Shown: positions 1-10,481 of the stretch, in pieces
Layout: each line of letters starts with the position of its first letter
Position numbering within the stretch: position 1 is the first letter of the stretch
Source of the DNA: Neoceratodus forsteri
Taxonomy: Eukaryota; Chordata; Ceratodontiformes; Ceratodontidae
Direction: 5' to 3'
Length of the DNA: 64,000 nt
Assembly: GCA_016271365.2 (NCBI GenBank)
Contig: CM057452.1
Coordinates: 1,243,873,001-1,243,937,000 of the forward strand
Notes under the pieces: model-generated
Seen by the model: the letters and a program-made list of their open reading frames with translations, nothing else
The model's database searches: none
Told to the model about the DNA's origin: nothing
Program-made: the position numbers and the translations under genes

Positions 1-478
1 ATCCACGAAGAGACTCATTTCACACCCTATACCCTCCCTGATCTCCATATGTGCATTAAACAGGATCGGACCCAGGACCGAGCCCTGCAGTACCCCACTA
101 CCAACCTCTCTAGGTTCAAGAGCTCCCCACAGACCACTACTCTCTGGGTGCATCCAGCTAGCCAGTTTTCAATCCATCTGACCATCAAAGGGCCTACTCT
201 AACCCCATCAGTTTCTCCACCAGACCATTGTGGGGGACAGAGTCAAACGCCTTGCTGAAGTCCAAGAATAATACATCCACAGGCTTTCCCCTGTCCAGTT
301 CTGATGTTACCCATTCGTAGAACTCCACAAGATTTGTTTGACATGATCTACCTGGCACAAACCCATGTTGCCGACTATCCAGACCTCCCACCTCCTCCAA
401 GTACACCCCCAATCGTTCCTTTAGTATACTCTCCATTAATTTTCCCACCACCGAGGTCAAATTGATGGGTCTACATGG
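1..478 (-). mobile_element. CR1-type LINE reverse transcriptase fragment
   Basis: Reading leftward, the translation gives a CR1-clade reverse transcriptase: RPINLTSVVGKLMES, then RQHGFVPGRSCQTN, then FLDFSKAFDSVPH with the first catalytic Asp. In another frame at about 48-97 comes GVLQGSVLGPILFN. The YADD box would lie beyond the left window edge. The 5' side stops abruptly near 478, where unrelated Myb-region DNA begins, so this copy is 5'-truncated there or was interrupted. Frameshifts mark it as dead. Confidence 0.85.
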
Positions 479-676
479 AGAGAGGAACATCAGTACAATC
501 CCATAGCAAAGTCCCCCTGCCCCCAGGTGTGTGCCCTCCCACCCAGTCAGACCCACCCACTCCACACCCTGTGAACTCCATCACAGCCAACCCCGGATGG
601 TCCCTCCCCCATGTGTTGGACACATACAACACTGTTACCCATATGGAAGATAAAAGTGTGTTGACGTAACCCCTAC

Positions 677-953
677 CTGGCTGTGGCACTGTGCCCCTCC
701 TGGCACGTGCCCGCAGGCATGCCAGTAGCTCCGGCTCCCTCCACCACAGGTCCCTGTATCTGTGCCTGCACTGCTCGGCACTCCTCCCCCATCCAGTGGC
801 CTCCTCAAGGGCAGTGGCCACCTCCTTCCACACCTGGGTCCTGGTCCTGTCCAGGGGTGCCTCCCTGAACAGAGGCCCATGGTGTGGCTCCACAATGGCC
901 ACTAGGTTGGCCAGTTCGATTGCAGACCACTGGGCTGCCCTTCTGCGTGCCAT
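677..953 (-). CDS. Myb/SANT-like DNA-binding protein exon (Harbinger accessory type)
   Basis: An open frame from the ATG at 953 encodes a trihelix/Myb-like domain. It has QWSAIELANLVAIV near the start, then VWKEVATALEEATG, then RSAEQCRHRYRDLWW, with the spaced tryptophans and the Arg-rich third helix of the Myb_DNA-bind families. Such proteins help Harbinger transposases bind the element ends and enter the nucleus. At 677/676 the sequence CCAG|GTAGGG is a plausible splice donor. The frame stays open to 471, but that stretch is composition-like and ends inside CR1 sequence, so I treat it as read-through. No frameshift is seen within the domain. A tandem-array host Myb gene is less likely given the setting. 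Confidence 0.6.
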
Positions 954-1393
954 TCTCGGTGCTGTATTTGGTTATATGGCACTCTGGCGTGGCTGCCCAT
1001 GTGCAGATGTTTGCGATACAGTGCTGCCACCCTTATTGCGCTTTGTCACCGAATACGTGACAGAGGTGCAGTGCACCCATGCCTGACGCATGGCACCTAG
1101 GGAGCAAAGGTTGGGCACAGGGTCAAGGGTCTCCAGCGCATGGACACGCACAGTGCCATTGGAACACAATGTGTGTAGCGCGATTGGCTGCCTGTGTGCC
1201 AGTGCCATAGTGGCCTACCACGCAGTTGGCCCAGTGCACCTATTATGGCCCAGTGCCACAGTGCCATGTAGTGACCATCGCTATAGCACCACTGGCACAA
1301 TGGTGGCCATAACATGCATTGCCTACCATGCACAGCACATCATCAGAGCGGCAGATGCCTGTGTCAGCAACCCGGGCATGCACAGTGAGGTGT
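954..1393. other. GC-rich flank upstream of the minus-strand Myb gene
   Basis: No coding signal seen. The stretch is rich in short CAGTGCCA/TGGCAC-like words and lies on the 5' side of the Myb-like exon, so it may be its promoter and subterminal DNA. Confidence 0.3.
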
Positions 1394-1681
1394 GTACTAC
1401 ACAATTTGAAGATAGAGGGGGGCAGCTCAGAGGTAATTTAAGGAAGTATTTTTTCACAGAGAGGGTTGTGGATGCATGGAATGGCCTTCCGGAGGAGGTT
1501 GTGGAGTCAAAAACAGTGGTGGAATTCAAGCATGCATGGGACAGTCATAAGGCAATTCTAGGGAGTGGGGTAGGAAGAAGTAGGCTGCTGGTTAACTAGG
1601 ATCTGCAGCTTATCCATTAGGTAGGGAAATGGGCAGACTGGGTGGGCCAAGCAGTCCTTATCTACCGTCAAATTCTATGTC
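1394..1681 (+). mobile_element. CR1 LINE 3' end
   Basis: The translation carries the conserved C-terminal tail of CR1 ORF2: LRKYFFTERVVDAWNGLPEE, then VVESKTVVEFKHAWD. It is followed by the CR1 3' UTR with GGGCAGACTGGGTGGGCCAA and the terminal AATTCTATGT. Severely 5'-truncated, about 290 bp, as is typical of CR1. It sits inside Harbinger-like DNA. The same 3' end occurs at 24841, 25872 and 53288. Confidence 0.9.
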
Positions 1682-1934
1682 ACAGAACTGCGCCATTGGC
1701 TCAGCACATTCAACACAATTACGCAAAGCACAACAGCACAATATTCAGCCGTCATATGCAAATCATCTAATCAGCCATTCAATGGTGCAGCACTGCAATT
1801 TGCATCTACTTAAAGTTGCGCCTCACCTCATTTGCATGGGTTGTGCTATAAAAGTGTGACATTGGGCTGCAGTGACCATAGTTGGTTACTGCAGTCTATT
1901 GGTGAGTTGCATGTTGTTTGGGAGTGTGGACTGT
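1682..1934. other. Harbinger-like leader DNA between two insertions
   Basis: Non-coding. It contains ATTCAGCC and AATTGCGCC-like words resembling the subterminal part at 9340-9561, and a TATAAAAG at about 1850. It could be the promoter side of the plus-strand Myb gene whose start is at 5615 beyond the LINE. Confidence 0.3.
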
Positions 1935-2579
1935 GGATTTCAATCAATCAATCAAACAATCAAAATCTTTATTTATGCAGGCGGACATCATTGAGCAAAG
2001 CTCATTTACAAGATGGACCTGATAGGTCAAGGAACAAATTGAAGGTACAATAGCAGTCAGATACAGAACACTTCTATTTAAACAGATACAGCAATATAAA
2101 CATATATACAAATGGAGGATAAGGGTTGATAAAACTTGACAGGGCAAGGTAGGATACAGTAAAAGTACCACGCAACACAGGGTAGCCGGTATTACAGGCT
2201 CCAAGGCAAACTAACGCAGACAGACAGATATGATTGATGACTGCTAAAATAATGATAAACAGCCTCTGAAGAATGACAAGGAGGGGCTGGTGGGAGATTT
2301 AGATAGAGACTAAGACTACTAGTAGTAGGAGGTATGGAGGAGTGATTGGGGTAGAAGTAAGTGCCAGGAGCTGATGTGGAGGTCTTGGTCAGGGGTAGCA
2401 AAGCTGTAGAAAAAGGTATGATAGGGGGCTGAGATACAAAATAAGGGGCTGTGAGGGAGGGAAAAACTAAGGGATGATTTATGGAAGAGCTGTCAATAAT
2501 AATTGCTGGTTGAAAGGGGGTTATAGAATGTGATTGGACTAGGCCTTGTGATAGCAATTGCATTTCTCTGGGAAGAGAC

Positions 2580-4291
2580 TTATGTAGAGCTTTTAAAGGA
2601 TGTTAGAGGTATAAAGATGGTCAACTTTAGGGTCTTCTGTAGAGAATTCCATGCCATTGCTAGAGAGTAACTGATTGCAGATCTCCCATGCCGGGTGCAG
2701 GCTTTGGGTAGCTTAAACATGATGCAGTTGTTGCTTCTTAGGGCATATGACCTAGCTGTGGCCAGTGTAAAGCAATCTAAAATATAGGATGGAAGTTTGT
2801 TAGACAGAGCTTTGTATATCCATAGTGCAGCATTTCTGTTCCTTCTGAGGTGTAGGGATGTCCAACCAACTGCAGCATAGAGAGAGCAATGATGAGTGTT
2901 GAATGGAAGATCTGTGATAAACCTTAGAGCTCTGTGGTACAAGGTATCCAATTTGCTTAAATAGGAAATAGGACAGTGACCGTAAAGGAAATCTGCATAG
3001 TCGATAAGTGAAAGAAATGAGGCCTGGATTAGTCTCAGCCTTGAGTCTCTGGTTAGAAAATGTTTAATTCTGAAGAACAGGCCGAGCCTCTGGCGAAGTT
3101 TTTTCAGAAGTTCTTCAATATGCTGAGTGTAATCAAGCCTGTTATCAATCCACACCCCTAAATATTTGAATTTGTCTACATAGTCAAGGCTTTCTCCAAG
3201 GATGGTGGATAGTTGGGGAAGATTGCTTGATGAGGAGGTGTTAGTATAGTAATTAGTGGAGAAGAACATAGCTTTTGTCTTCTTTGCATTTAAGAGGAGT
3301 TTTTTTTTCAAGTAGTTGGTATTGCAAAAGGGAGAACTCTGATTGTAGTATTTCACAGGCCATTGAAGGTGATGGGTTACTGACATATAAAACAGTGTCA
3401 TCTGCAAAGAGGTGAACATTGGCTTTGGTGAGATTAGAGTCAATGTTGTTAATGTAAATGGCAAAAAGGATAGGGCCCAGGATAGATCCTTGAGGAACTC
3501 CTCTTAGGAGTGGTTTTGATGAGGATAAGTCACCTTCAGCTTTCACCTGCTGCGTTCTATCAGTGAGGTAACATCTGAACCACTTAAGAGAGGGTGGGTC
3601 TAGGCCTATGGAGTGCAGTGAAGAGAGTAGCAGCTCATGATCCACTGTGTCGAAGGCTTTGCTTAGATCAAGGAATACAGCACAGACACTGTTCTTTTTT
3701 TGTCTAGCTCAGTTTGCCAGTCATTTGTGACTTTGGCCAGTGCAGAGATGGTGCTATGCCTGGTCCTAAACCCAGATTGAGCAGGGTTTAAGAGATTATT
3801 AACTTCAAGGTAGTCTCTTAATTGGATGCTCACTAATTTCTCTAGCATCTTGGAAAGCACTGGCAGAATGGATATGGGCCTGTAGTTGTTGAGGTCCATG
3901 GGGTCCCCTGATTTTAGGAGGGGAAACACTTGTGCTGTTTTCCACAGTGAAGGAATAGAACCAGAGACTAAAGATAGATTAAAAAGATGTGTTAAGGGAA
4001 CTGCAAGCACATGAATTGCAATTTTTAGAAAATGGGGGTCAAGAGACTCTGCACCTGAACTTTTTTTAGTGTCCAATTGCAGCATTAGGTCCTCTACTTG
4101 GTTCAGTAAAACTGGTTTGAATGAGAAGGAAGAATCAGCCCTCTGAACCTCAGTAGACTGGGAGTTAAGTTGTGCCTGCAGTAGATTAGCTGGAGAGGAG
4201 TGTCAAAAGCAAGGCCAGCTGTTGTGAAGTGATTATTGAACGCATCCAGTACTTCCCGTTTATCAGAGATAGCAACCTTATTAAGGTGCAC
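2580..4291 (-). pseudogene. L2-like ORF2, reverse transcriptase part (frameshifted)
   Basis: The continuation of the same polyprotein, now in several frames. 4085-3663 has [34 protein letters not shown] and [13 protein letters not shown]. 3645-3253 has DHELLLSSL, GVPQGSILGPILF and an intact FADD catalytic box (HLFADDTVLY). 3464-2580 has FKYLGVWIDN and the C-terminal part ending in AMAWNSLQK. The catalytic pair is preserved but at least three frame breaks prevent a full product. The C-terminal block is typical of L2-clade LINEs. Confidence 0.85.
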
Positions 4292-4345
4292 TTGAGATGG
4301 CAGAGAGGTGCTAGAGTCCTGCCCTAAGATCCCCTTGATGGTGCT

Positions 4346-5566
4346 TCAGAATCTAGCAGGATTGTGGTAAGAGGCATCAAGTTCAGCCATACAGAAAGCA
4401 GCCTTAGCATCCCTTACTTTTTTGGTGCAGCTATTTCTGGCTTTCCTGAACAGCAACCAGTCATTTGGTTCCTTAGTCTTCCTTGCCAGTTTCCATAGCT
4501 TATCTCTCTCCAGCAGTGCAGATTTAAGGTCGGCTGAAAACCAGCGGCAAGATTTGCTTTTTGTTTTAACACTAGTGATTGGTGCATGAGTATTGAGGGC
4601 ACCTATGATTATGCCATTTAACACCTGATGTGCTTTTTCCACAGAATGCGTAAGGTAGAACTCCTGCCAACGTGTAGAGTGGCATAGGTCATGGAGATAT
4701 CCCTCAATATTATGGTTTTTTTTAGGTCTTCTCAGGTGGAATTTTGCTGGGTTAGCTGGTTTGCCGGATGATCTTATTCCTACAATAAGACAGTGGTCAC
4801 TTATGTCACTGAATAACACTCCAGCGTGCGAGAACAGGTGGGGTTTGTTTACCACCATGATGTCAAGTAGGGTGCTACTACTTCTATTCTTTAAATTGAT
4901 TCTTGTTGGTTCATTTATCAGTTGTGTAAGCCCATATATATCACAAAATGATACTAAAGGTGCAGCTGTCTTGGAGAGCCAATTTAGATTCAGATCACTT
5001 AGGATAATGATTTCTTCAGGGCCCGGTTTGATTAGGTTTCCCAGGTGGGTTAAGAGCTTATGGTCAGCAGAGGGGGGCCTATAGCAGCCAACTACCAGTA
5101 GTTGAAAAGCTGCCATGTTGGGGAGAGTTATTTTAAGGGATATACATTCGAATTCTTTGGGCAATGATGTTGCGCTAAGGCAAGAGGCAGATATATTTGA
5201 TTTTACATAAATAGCTACTCCACCACCCCTTGTCAGGCAGTCTGCTCTGAATATTTGGTAGTTGGGTAGATTTACCTCCCTATCTGTTGTTGCAGGTTTG
5301 AGCCATGTCTCGGATATTACCAGAAAGTCTGGCAAGGTATGGGCGACCCAGGCTTGTATCAATGAAAGCTTTTTCAGGAGGCTGCATGCATTGATATGAA
5401 GGAAGCTTAGTCCTTTGATGAAGGCTAGATCTGCTGGGGAGGTGATGCCCTCTGGAGGGCCTGGATTGATTTCAATATTACCAATACAGATCAGCAGAAA
5501 GAATAAGAGTTTTGTAAGGGCTTCGAAAGATTCGAAAGGGTTCGAAAGGGATTTAGGGACATGCAT
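4346..5566 (-). CDS. L2-like ORF2, apurinic endonuclease (APE) domain part
   Basis: A 406-codon open frame covering the N-terminal leader and the whole APE-type endonuclease, which nicks target DNA to prime reverse transcription. Expected catalytic residues are visible: Asn59 in HINACSL, Glu86 in ISETWL, Asp191 and Asn193 in SDLNLNW, and Asp257-His258 in SDISDHC. GGGVAIYVK (114-122) and YRPPS (162-166) are the other conserved blocks. Residues 20-37 hold the hydrophobic stretch and GNIEINPGPP seen at L2 starts. The start at 5566 is the first Met, followed by an FESFE repeat. The frame breaks just before the reverse transcriptase region, so the protein would be truncated. Confidence 0.85.
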   Translation of the reverse strand: MHVPKSLSNPFESFEALTKLLFFLLICIGNIEINPGPPEGITSPADLAFIKGLSFLHINACSLLKKLSLIQAWVAHTLPDFLVISETWLKPATTDREVNLPNYQIFRADCLTRGGGVAIYVKSNISASCLSATSLPKEFECISLKITLPNMAAFQLLVVGCYRPPSADHKLLTHLGNLIKPGPEEIIILSDLNLNWLSKTAAPLVSFCDIYGLTQLINEPTRINLKNRSSSTLLDIMVVNKPHLFSHAGVLFSDISDHCLIVGIRSSGKPANPAKFHLRRPKKNHNIEGYLHDLCHSTRWQEFYLTHSVEKAHQVLNGIIIGALNTHAPITSVKTKSKSCRWFSADLKSALLERDKLWKLARKTKEPNDWLLFRKARNSCTKKVRDAKAAFCMAELDASYHNPARF

Positions 5567-5614
5567 GGGACTGCACAGTCACATTTAACAACTGCCATTC
5601 TTACAGGCTACATA

Positions 5615-7264
5615 ATGACCGAGCAAGTTGTTGGAGAGGAGGAACACAGTGGTGGGAGGAGGAGGAGACCTAACTTTACCAGGGCCGAAACCGAAGCCCT
5701 GTTTGAGGCCTACCTGGATCAGGAGCCACTTCTCAGTGATGGCGGGGAACACCTCAAGCCTGTGCTGCTGCATGGGAGGAGGTGGCACGTGCTGTGAACC
5801 TGCATGGCAGCCACCAGTGCTCCATGCAGGAGTGTAAGAAAAAGATGGGCACAGACAGGAGGAGGATAAAGGAGAAGGTCGCTGCCATCAGGGCAGCACA
5901 TGCTGCAACAGGTGGGGGACAGTCGGAGGTGGTACAGCTGATCCCACAGGAGGAGAGGCTTGCTGGAAGCATGTAGTGCAGTGCCATTGAGGGTGTTCTG
6001 GGTAGTGGCTTCCAGATGGGTGGTGGCCCATCACTGCATGGTATTTCATGGTCTGTCTATGGGGGGGCAGGGTAGGTCACATGCAGTAATGAGACTTTTC
6101 TTTCCCTTACAGATCCTGAGCATCTGCATGGGTCAGCGATGGTAGGCCTGTCCACTGAGGACAGTCAGCTGGAGATGGAGGAGGGCCCATCCACCTCCAC
6201 AGGTATACGTGGATCATTGTGACAGTGGGGCTGTGTGGCTGTTTACACTGATGTAATTGTAACAGGTGTGGAGGAAGCCCTGCCTGTGTCCCAGCATGCC
6301 GGCATCCAAGGATGCCAGCATGCTGTGACTGGAGCCGGTGAAGAGTCTGTCACCGGTGATGATGACGCTAACGTCATGGGCAGTGACACATGTGTGCCAC
6401 GGGATGGCCACACAGCAGGGCACTTCGCGCCCATGGCTGTGGGTGGTACTGCCATGGAGGCCTTTGTGTCAGCACAGTCCCAGCCTGTGCCTGTTAGCAC
6501 CAGTGGGGCAGCACTGGTGTCTGTTCAGGACAGTGGGACTGTTGTAGCCACTGCGGCAGCACCAATTAGCCCTGGGGAGCGGCAACTGGAGGGGCAGCAT
6601 CAGCAGTCGGCCAATGGGCTTGGGGGTACAGGGTTCAGCCCAGACCTGGTCCTGGTGCGCAGCACCCACCCTCAAGGGGTGCTGATCATCAGGGCCGTGC
6701 ACACCCTGAGGGACAGGATGCCGAGGAGGCAGATGACCTCTTGGACAAGCACACCTGCCTACTGCAAGCATCAGTCCAGCAGCAGATGCTGCTTGCACAT
6801 CCGTGGATGCACTGCATGTGGATCTGGAGCGGGCAGAGGAGCATCGCAACAGGGACACCGCTCTAATCCTGGCAGGGATGGACTATTTGCGGGAGGATGA
6901 GACCACTGCCATTGACAGGCATGCACAGGCATTCACTGCTGTCATAGCCACAATGGGCACACAGTCAGGTGCTCATGCATCACAGACACCACACAGTGCA
7001 CTGTCCACCCCCCATTCCCGGCGTTGTGTGACTCCCACCCTGTCAACACCGGGTTCAGCTGTGGGCATCCCGAGCACTCTTGGGGCAGGCATGTTCGGTG
7101 TGCTGCAGACCCCTGCACAAGCACGGTCGTGTTCATGCAGTGGAACCCCTGGGGGACCATCAGTGCCACCCCATGAGGCCAGTGGTCAGCCTGTCAGTGC
7201 TGGCAGATCTCGGCGGGGCCGCCCATACATCCATGGTGGCCGGGGCACTGTGTCACGTGACTGA
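5615..7264 (+). pseudogene. Harbinger Myb-like accessory protein, split by introns and frameshifts
   Basis: Starts MTEQVVGEEEH, followed by a Myb/SANT-like domain: RPNFTRAETEALFEAYLDQE, then after a frame break near 5760 WEEVARAVNLHGSHQC and ECKKKMGTDRRRIKEK. A short exon at 6113-6202 follows TTTCCCTTACAG. An intron at 6203-6265 (GTATAC...TAACAG) joins STSTG to VEEALPVSQ in frame. Exon 3 is a long low-complexity Ser/Thr/Gly-rich part, and a coiled C-terminal piece, LHVDLERAEEHRNRDTALI, is read in another frame. This domain order resembles the Myb/NAIF1-like partners of PIF/Harbinger transposases. It converges with the transposase gene. The donor of the first intron (near 5973) does not keep frame, so decay or misplacement is likely. 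Confidence 0.65.
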
Positions 7265-7750
7265 CCTGTCTCCCAGCCTGGCTACTGTCTGAGGTTGCCC
7301 TGTGTGCATTGTGTGTTTCAGTGGGCAGTGCACGGGTGGGTACCCAGACCTGCACGCAGACACATAGTCCACCTGCACACCCTTCCGGCTGCTGTCCATA
7401 GTTGCATGTGCATGATGATGCCTGCATTGCACTGTACACCAATGTGGAATGATGCTCAGCATCTGACACACGCACATGGACAGGCAGTGGACATGGTGGC
7501 CTGTGGACATGTGTGTTGCTAGGGTTGGCATTCTGGGTCGGTGGGCCTCCTGCCCTCTGTGCACGTTTGGTGTGTTGTGTGTGTGCGTGTGTGTGTCCAT
7601 CCACATGGCATGTTAATCCTTACCCATCCCTGGTTGTGTGTGTGCTTCTGTGCCCTGCCACTTCCCTTGATGGCATGCACCCCTGGTGTGTGTCCATGCG
7701 TGTTTGTGGGTTGTGCCTTAGCCACTGTTGGTTGCACATGGCCCCATGAC
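7265..7750. other. Spacer between convergent Harbinger genes
   Basis: Non-coding, with a (TG)n-like patch at 7575-7600. It separates the 3' ends of the Myb-like gene and the transposase gene. Confidence 0.4.
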
Positions 7751-9011
7751 TTACCTGGGTTGGCTGAAGTGCTCCTCCGTGATGGTGTCCTGGTGCAGCT
7801 GTGCCAGCCGGATCAGTCGGGGGTCCCTTTGACCAAGGGGGGGGCTGCCCATCACCATCATCACCGGCATCCTCATTGTCCCCATCGCTGTCCCCCTCTT
7901 TGACCTGTACAGCTATCCCACATTCATTGGCCATGTTGTGCAGCATGCAACAGGCCAGGAATAGCCCGCAGGCCTTTGAGGGGCTGTACTGTAGGGCATC
8001 GCCGGAGGTGTCCAGGCAACAGAAACATGCCTTCAGCATCCCGAACACCCACTCGATGACATTACGTGTGGTGGCATGTGCCTCATTGTAGCCTTGCTGA
8101 GATGGGGTCATGGGCCACTGGTAGGGTGTGAGCAGCCAGGGACAGAGTGGGTATCCACTGTCACCTGTGTGTAGAGGGTGGAGGTTAGTTTGGTGATCAG
8201 CATCGCCATGCCCTGGGCCCTATGGGCCACTACCCATGTCACCTCTGGCCATGCCCCCCAGGCCCTATGATTGTCCATGTGGTTTGCATATTCACCCACT
8301 AGGTGTCCAGTGGGGATGTCCCCACTCTCAAATCTGTGGCACAGTGCCGACTGGTGCCAGATGAAGGCATCATGTGCTCCCCCAGGGTGCATGGCACAGA
8401 CATTGATTATGCATCCCCTGGCATCGCACACCACCTGGCAATTGATGCTGGCATAGCCCTTGCGATTGATGCATGTGGCCCCCTCGGGGCCAGGTGGCAT
8501 GCGTATGGCCACATGGGTGCAGTCTATTTCCCCTAGCATGCCAGGCATATGTGCTACCCTATGGAACTCCTGTATGTTTGCTGTGCGCTCGGCCGCTGTG
8601 CTGGGGAAATGGATGTACTCTGCAGCATGTGGCAGCAGTGCACTGAGGAACTGGGTGAGGTGGCGTGATGTGGCCAACTGGGTTATGCCTGTGGTGTCCC
8701 CAGTTGGTCTCTGGAAGGTACCCATGGTGAGCAAGCACATGCAGGCTGTTACTTTAGTCTCCACTGACAGGGTATGGCTCCGTCGTGTGGGTGCCTGCAT
8801 CACATCACTGCACAGCTCACAGTTCCGCCTCAGAATTGAGGCGGTACCGGCCCACAATCTCAGTATCAGTGTACAGCTCAAAGCTGGTGTGGGCTTGGTA
8901 CTGCCTTCTGGGGGCATACTGCCGACAGGCCCTTCCACGGCCACACCCCCCTGCCACACGCCTTCTCACCCCCCTCATAATGGCCTCCATCTGGAAGGTG
9001 GCACTGGCCAT
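7751..9011 (-). pseudogene. HARBI1-like DDE transposase, near complete with one intron
   Basis: A PIF/Harbinger transposase (DDE_Tnp_4 family) that would cut and paste the element. The N terminus has HTSFELYTDTEIVGRYRLN. A frame break near 8820 leads into RRSHTLSVETKVTA, FQRPTGDTTGITQL and AAEYIHFPS. Catalytic core: first Asp in LGEIDCTHVAI, second in GGAHDAFIW, Glu in NVIEWVFGMLK; all three are kept. A 131-nt intron (8295-8165, GTGAAT...CACACAG) joins GHLVG to GDSGYPLCPWLLTPY exactly in phase. A second frame break in the run of eight G (7837-7844) gives the family-like ending RLAQLHQDTITEEHFSQPR and a stop at 7751. Only two frameshifts, so the copy is young. Start is taken at the Met at 9011. 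Confidence 0.85.
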
Positions 9012-9561
9012 GTCCCTGGCTTGTGTTCACCCCCTGGCAGCTGTCACTGTATTTCCTGCACTGTCCTCCCTGCTACTTCCCCTGCACAGGGAACACCTGC
9101 CTGTGGTGGCCTCTGTGCTGTGTGGCACTTCCCCCTTCTGCACTAGCTGTGGCTCCCCACACCTTCCCTGTGCCTGGGTGTTCAGGGTGCCTTTTCCCTG
9201 GCCTGCCCTGTTTGTCCCTCCTGCCCTGTCTGTCTTCCTAGGGTTCTGCCTCGTGTGTCTTCCCTGTAGTGTTCTTGCACTTCTTCCTTGCTCCTTTTTA
9301 TTTAGGCTCATTTCCACTATGGAGCAACTTCCACTTGCTCCCCTATTGCGCATGGCATAAGTCGTTGAATATCGCACTGCGCCATTTATGCATGGTTCCT
9401 TCCCCTTCAGTTGCGCATGCCTTCATTATCATTGCGCTGTTGCTCAGCATGATTTCGGGGGCGCAACTGCCTCCTGCTGAATATCGCAGAATGGTGCAAT
9501 TTCGGACTTGCGCAGGCACAACCCTATTGTGCATGGCTCAACTCTTTTGAATATCTAGGCC
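9012..9561 (-). repeat. Harbinger right subterminal region and terminal inverted repeat
   Basis: Upstream of the transposase and rich in GCGCAA and the word TGAATATCGC, which occurs at about 9365 and 9478. The tip at 9545-9561, read inward, is GGCCTAGATATTCAAAAG. The foldback element at 48791-50668 ends in similar sequence, so the tip is probably the transposase recognition end. The region would also carry the transposase promoter. Confidence 0.6.
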
Positions 9562-10002
9562 ATAAAGTAGAGTTGAATAGGCAATAACTTGGTGAAAATT
9601 AACCTGGTTCTATATACATCAAAAGCCTTATAAAACTGGGGCTCTTCTTCAGAGGCAGAAATAAGTTTCAGATTACATTTTGATGTTTTATGTGTAACTT
9701 TAAACACAGCATAAATAAAGCTTGTAATGCACTTAGTTTCACTATCTGCAGTTTAAAGTTTTAACTGATGTTCTTCATATGTGAAAGAAACTTTAGCAAT
9801 ACTTTCTATTCTTGTACTTCTTAATTAGGCAAATAAAAAAAATTATGAAAGTGTTAACCATTTACACAGTGTTGTGCTGCATTCTGAACCTCTTAACCAT
9901 TAACTGTTTAGGGAACTATTTATCTTAACTTAGATGTATTAGATAACAAGTAAACTTCAAACTTTCTTGCAAAAAACATGCATTTCTTTATTGTAACACA
10001 TT
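9562..10002. other. AT-rich DNA, nothing recognised
   Basis: Unique-looking AT-rich sequence with no open frame, repeat border or RNA gene that I can support. Confidence 0.4.
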
Positions 10003-10481
10003 TCTATTTATTTATTTATTTTATTTATTCATTCAAGTCTAGGATTACAAATACCTTTGAGCCAAGGTTCTTTTACAAAGGTTCCACGTCATCGGCAAGA
10101 GACATACAGTGGTAGGAATCATTAGGACAATAGTCAACAATATGGCACTATAGTTATGGGATAGAACAAAATAACATTTTAAAGCATGGTTACTAGCTGT
10201 TCAGAAGAGACAGGATAACCTGCAACAAGGTGAGATTAGATGAAGGAAACAGTGGTATAGAAGACAGAGAAGGGGGGGTAGATGGAGGTGCAACAACGAT
10301 GCAGCCATAGGCGGTCATCGTGCAAAACAGGGGATAAGTGCTGGTGACAAGGGGTGTGGGTAGAAGGGGGGTGGAAGGCAGGTGAAGTGGGGCAGTAGAT
10401 GAAATAAGAGCATCAGTGGGGTTGGGGGAAGCCGGTTGGGTGGAGGGGAGAGAGGTAGAAGAGACCCCAGGGACAGGTCAG

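Larger units (their letters stand above)
1935..5575 (-). mobile_element. L2-like LINE, nearly full-length coding region
   Basis: A 3.6 kb LINE on the minus strand. Its 3' tail is the short repeat TTGATTGATTGATTG (1935-1955), preceded by a GAGC-TTT-GCTC hairpin (1993-2003). The coding part runs endonuclease then reverse transcriptase from 5566 to 2580. The motif GNIEINPGPP near the N terminus is typical of the L2 clade. Only a few frameshifts are present, so insertion was moderately recent. It interrupts Harbinger DNA between the leader at 1682-1934 and the Myb start at 5615. No clear target duplication was found. Confidence 0.88.
480..9561. mobile_element. Composite PIF/Harbinger DNA transposon region, interrupted by LINEs
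   Basis: The block holds a HARBI1-like transposase on the minus strand (9011-7751), a Myb-like protein on the plus strand (5615-7264) and a second Myb/SANT-like gene on the minus strand (953-677). This is the usual gene content of animal PIF/Harbinger elements. The right end at 9545-9561 reads, from outside in, GGCCTAGATATTCAAAAG, close to the ends of the foldback element at 48791-50668. A CR1 tail (1394-1681) and an L2-like LINE (1935-5575) have landed inside it. I could not find the left terminal repeat, so it is inference that the far-left Myb gene belongs to the same element. Without the two insertions the region would be about 5.2 kb. Confidence 0.5.

Noticed and set aside
475..669. Plus-strand open frame across the CR1/Myb junction
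   Set aside because: It crosses an element border and has no family similarity; shadow of the minus-strand frames.
1090..1599. 169-codon frame on the plus strand
   Set aside because: Only its last 60 codons are real (CR1 tail); the first part is chance reading of Harbinger-flank DNA.
4761..5084. Plus-strand frame inside the LINE endonuclease
   Set aside because: Antisense shadow of the APE domain, no family match.
7194..7606. Two overlapping minus-strand frames of 117-136 codons
   Set aside because: His/Thr-rich translation of TG-rich spacer DNA; not a protein family.
8460..9360. Long plus-strand frames opposite the transposase
   Set aside because: Antisense of HARBI1-like coding sequence; the minus strand has the catalytic motifs.
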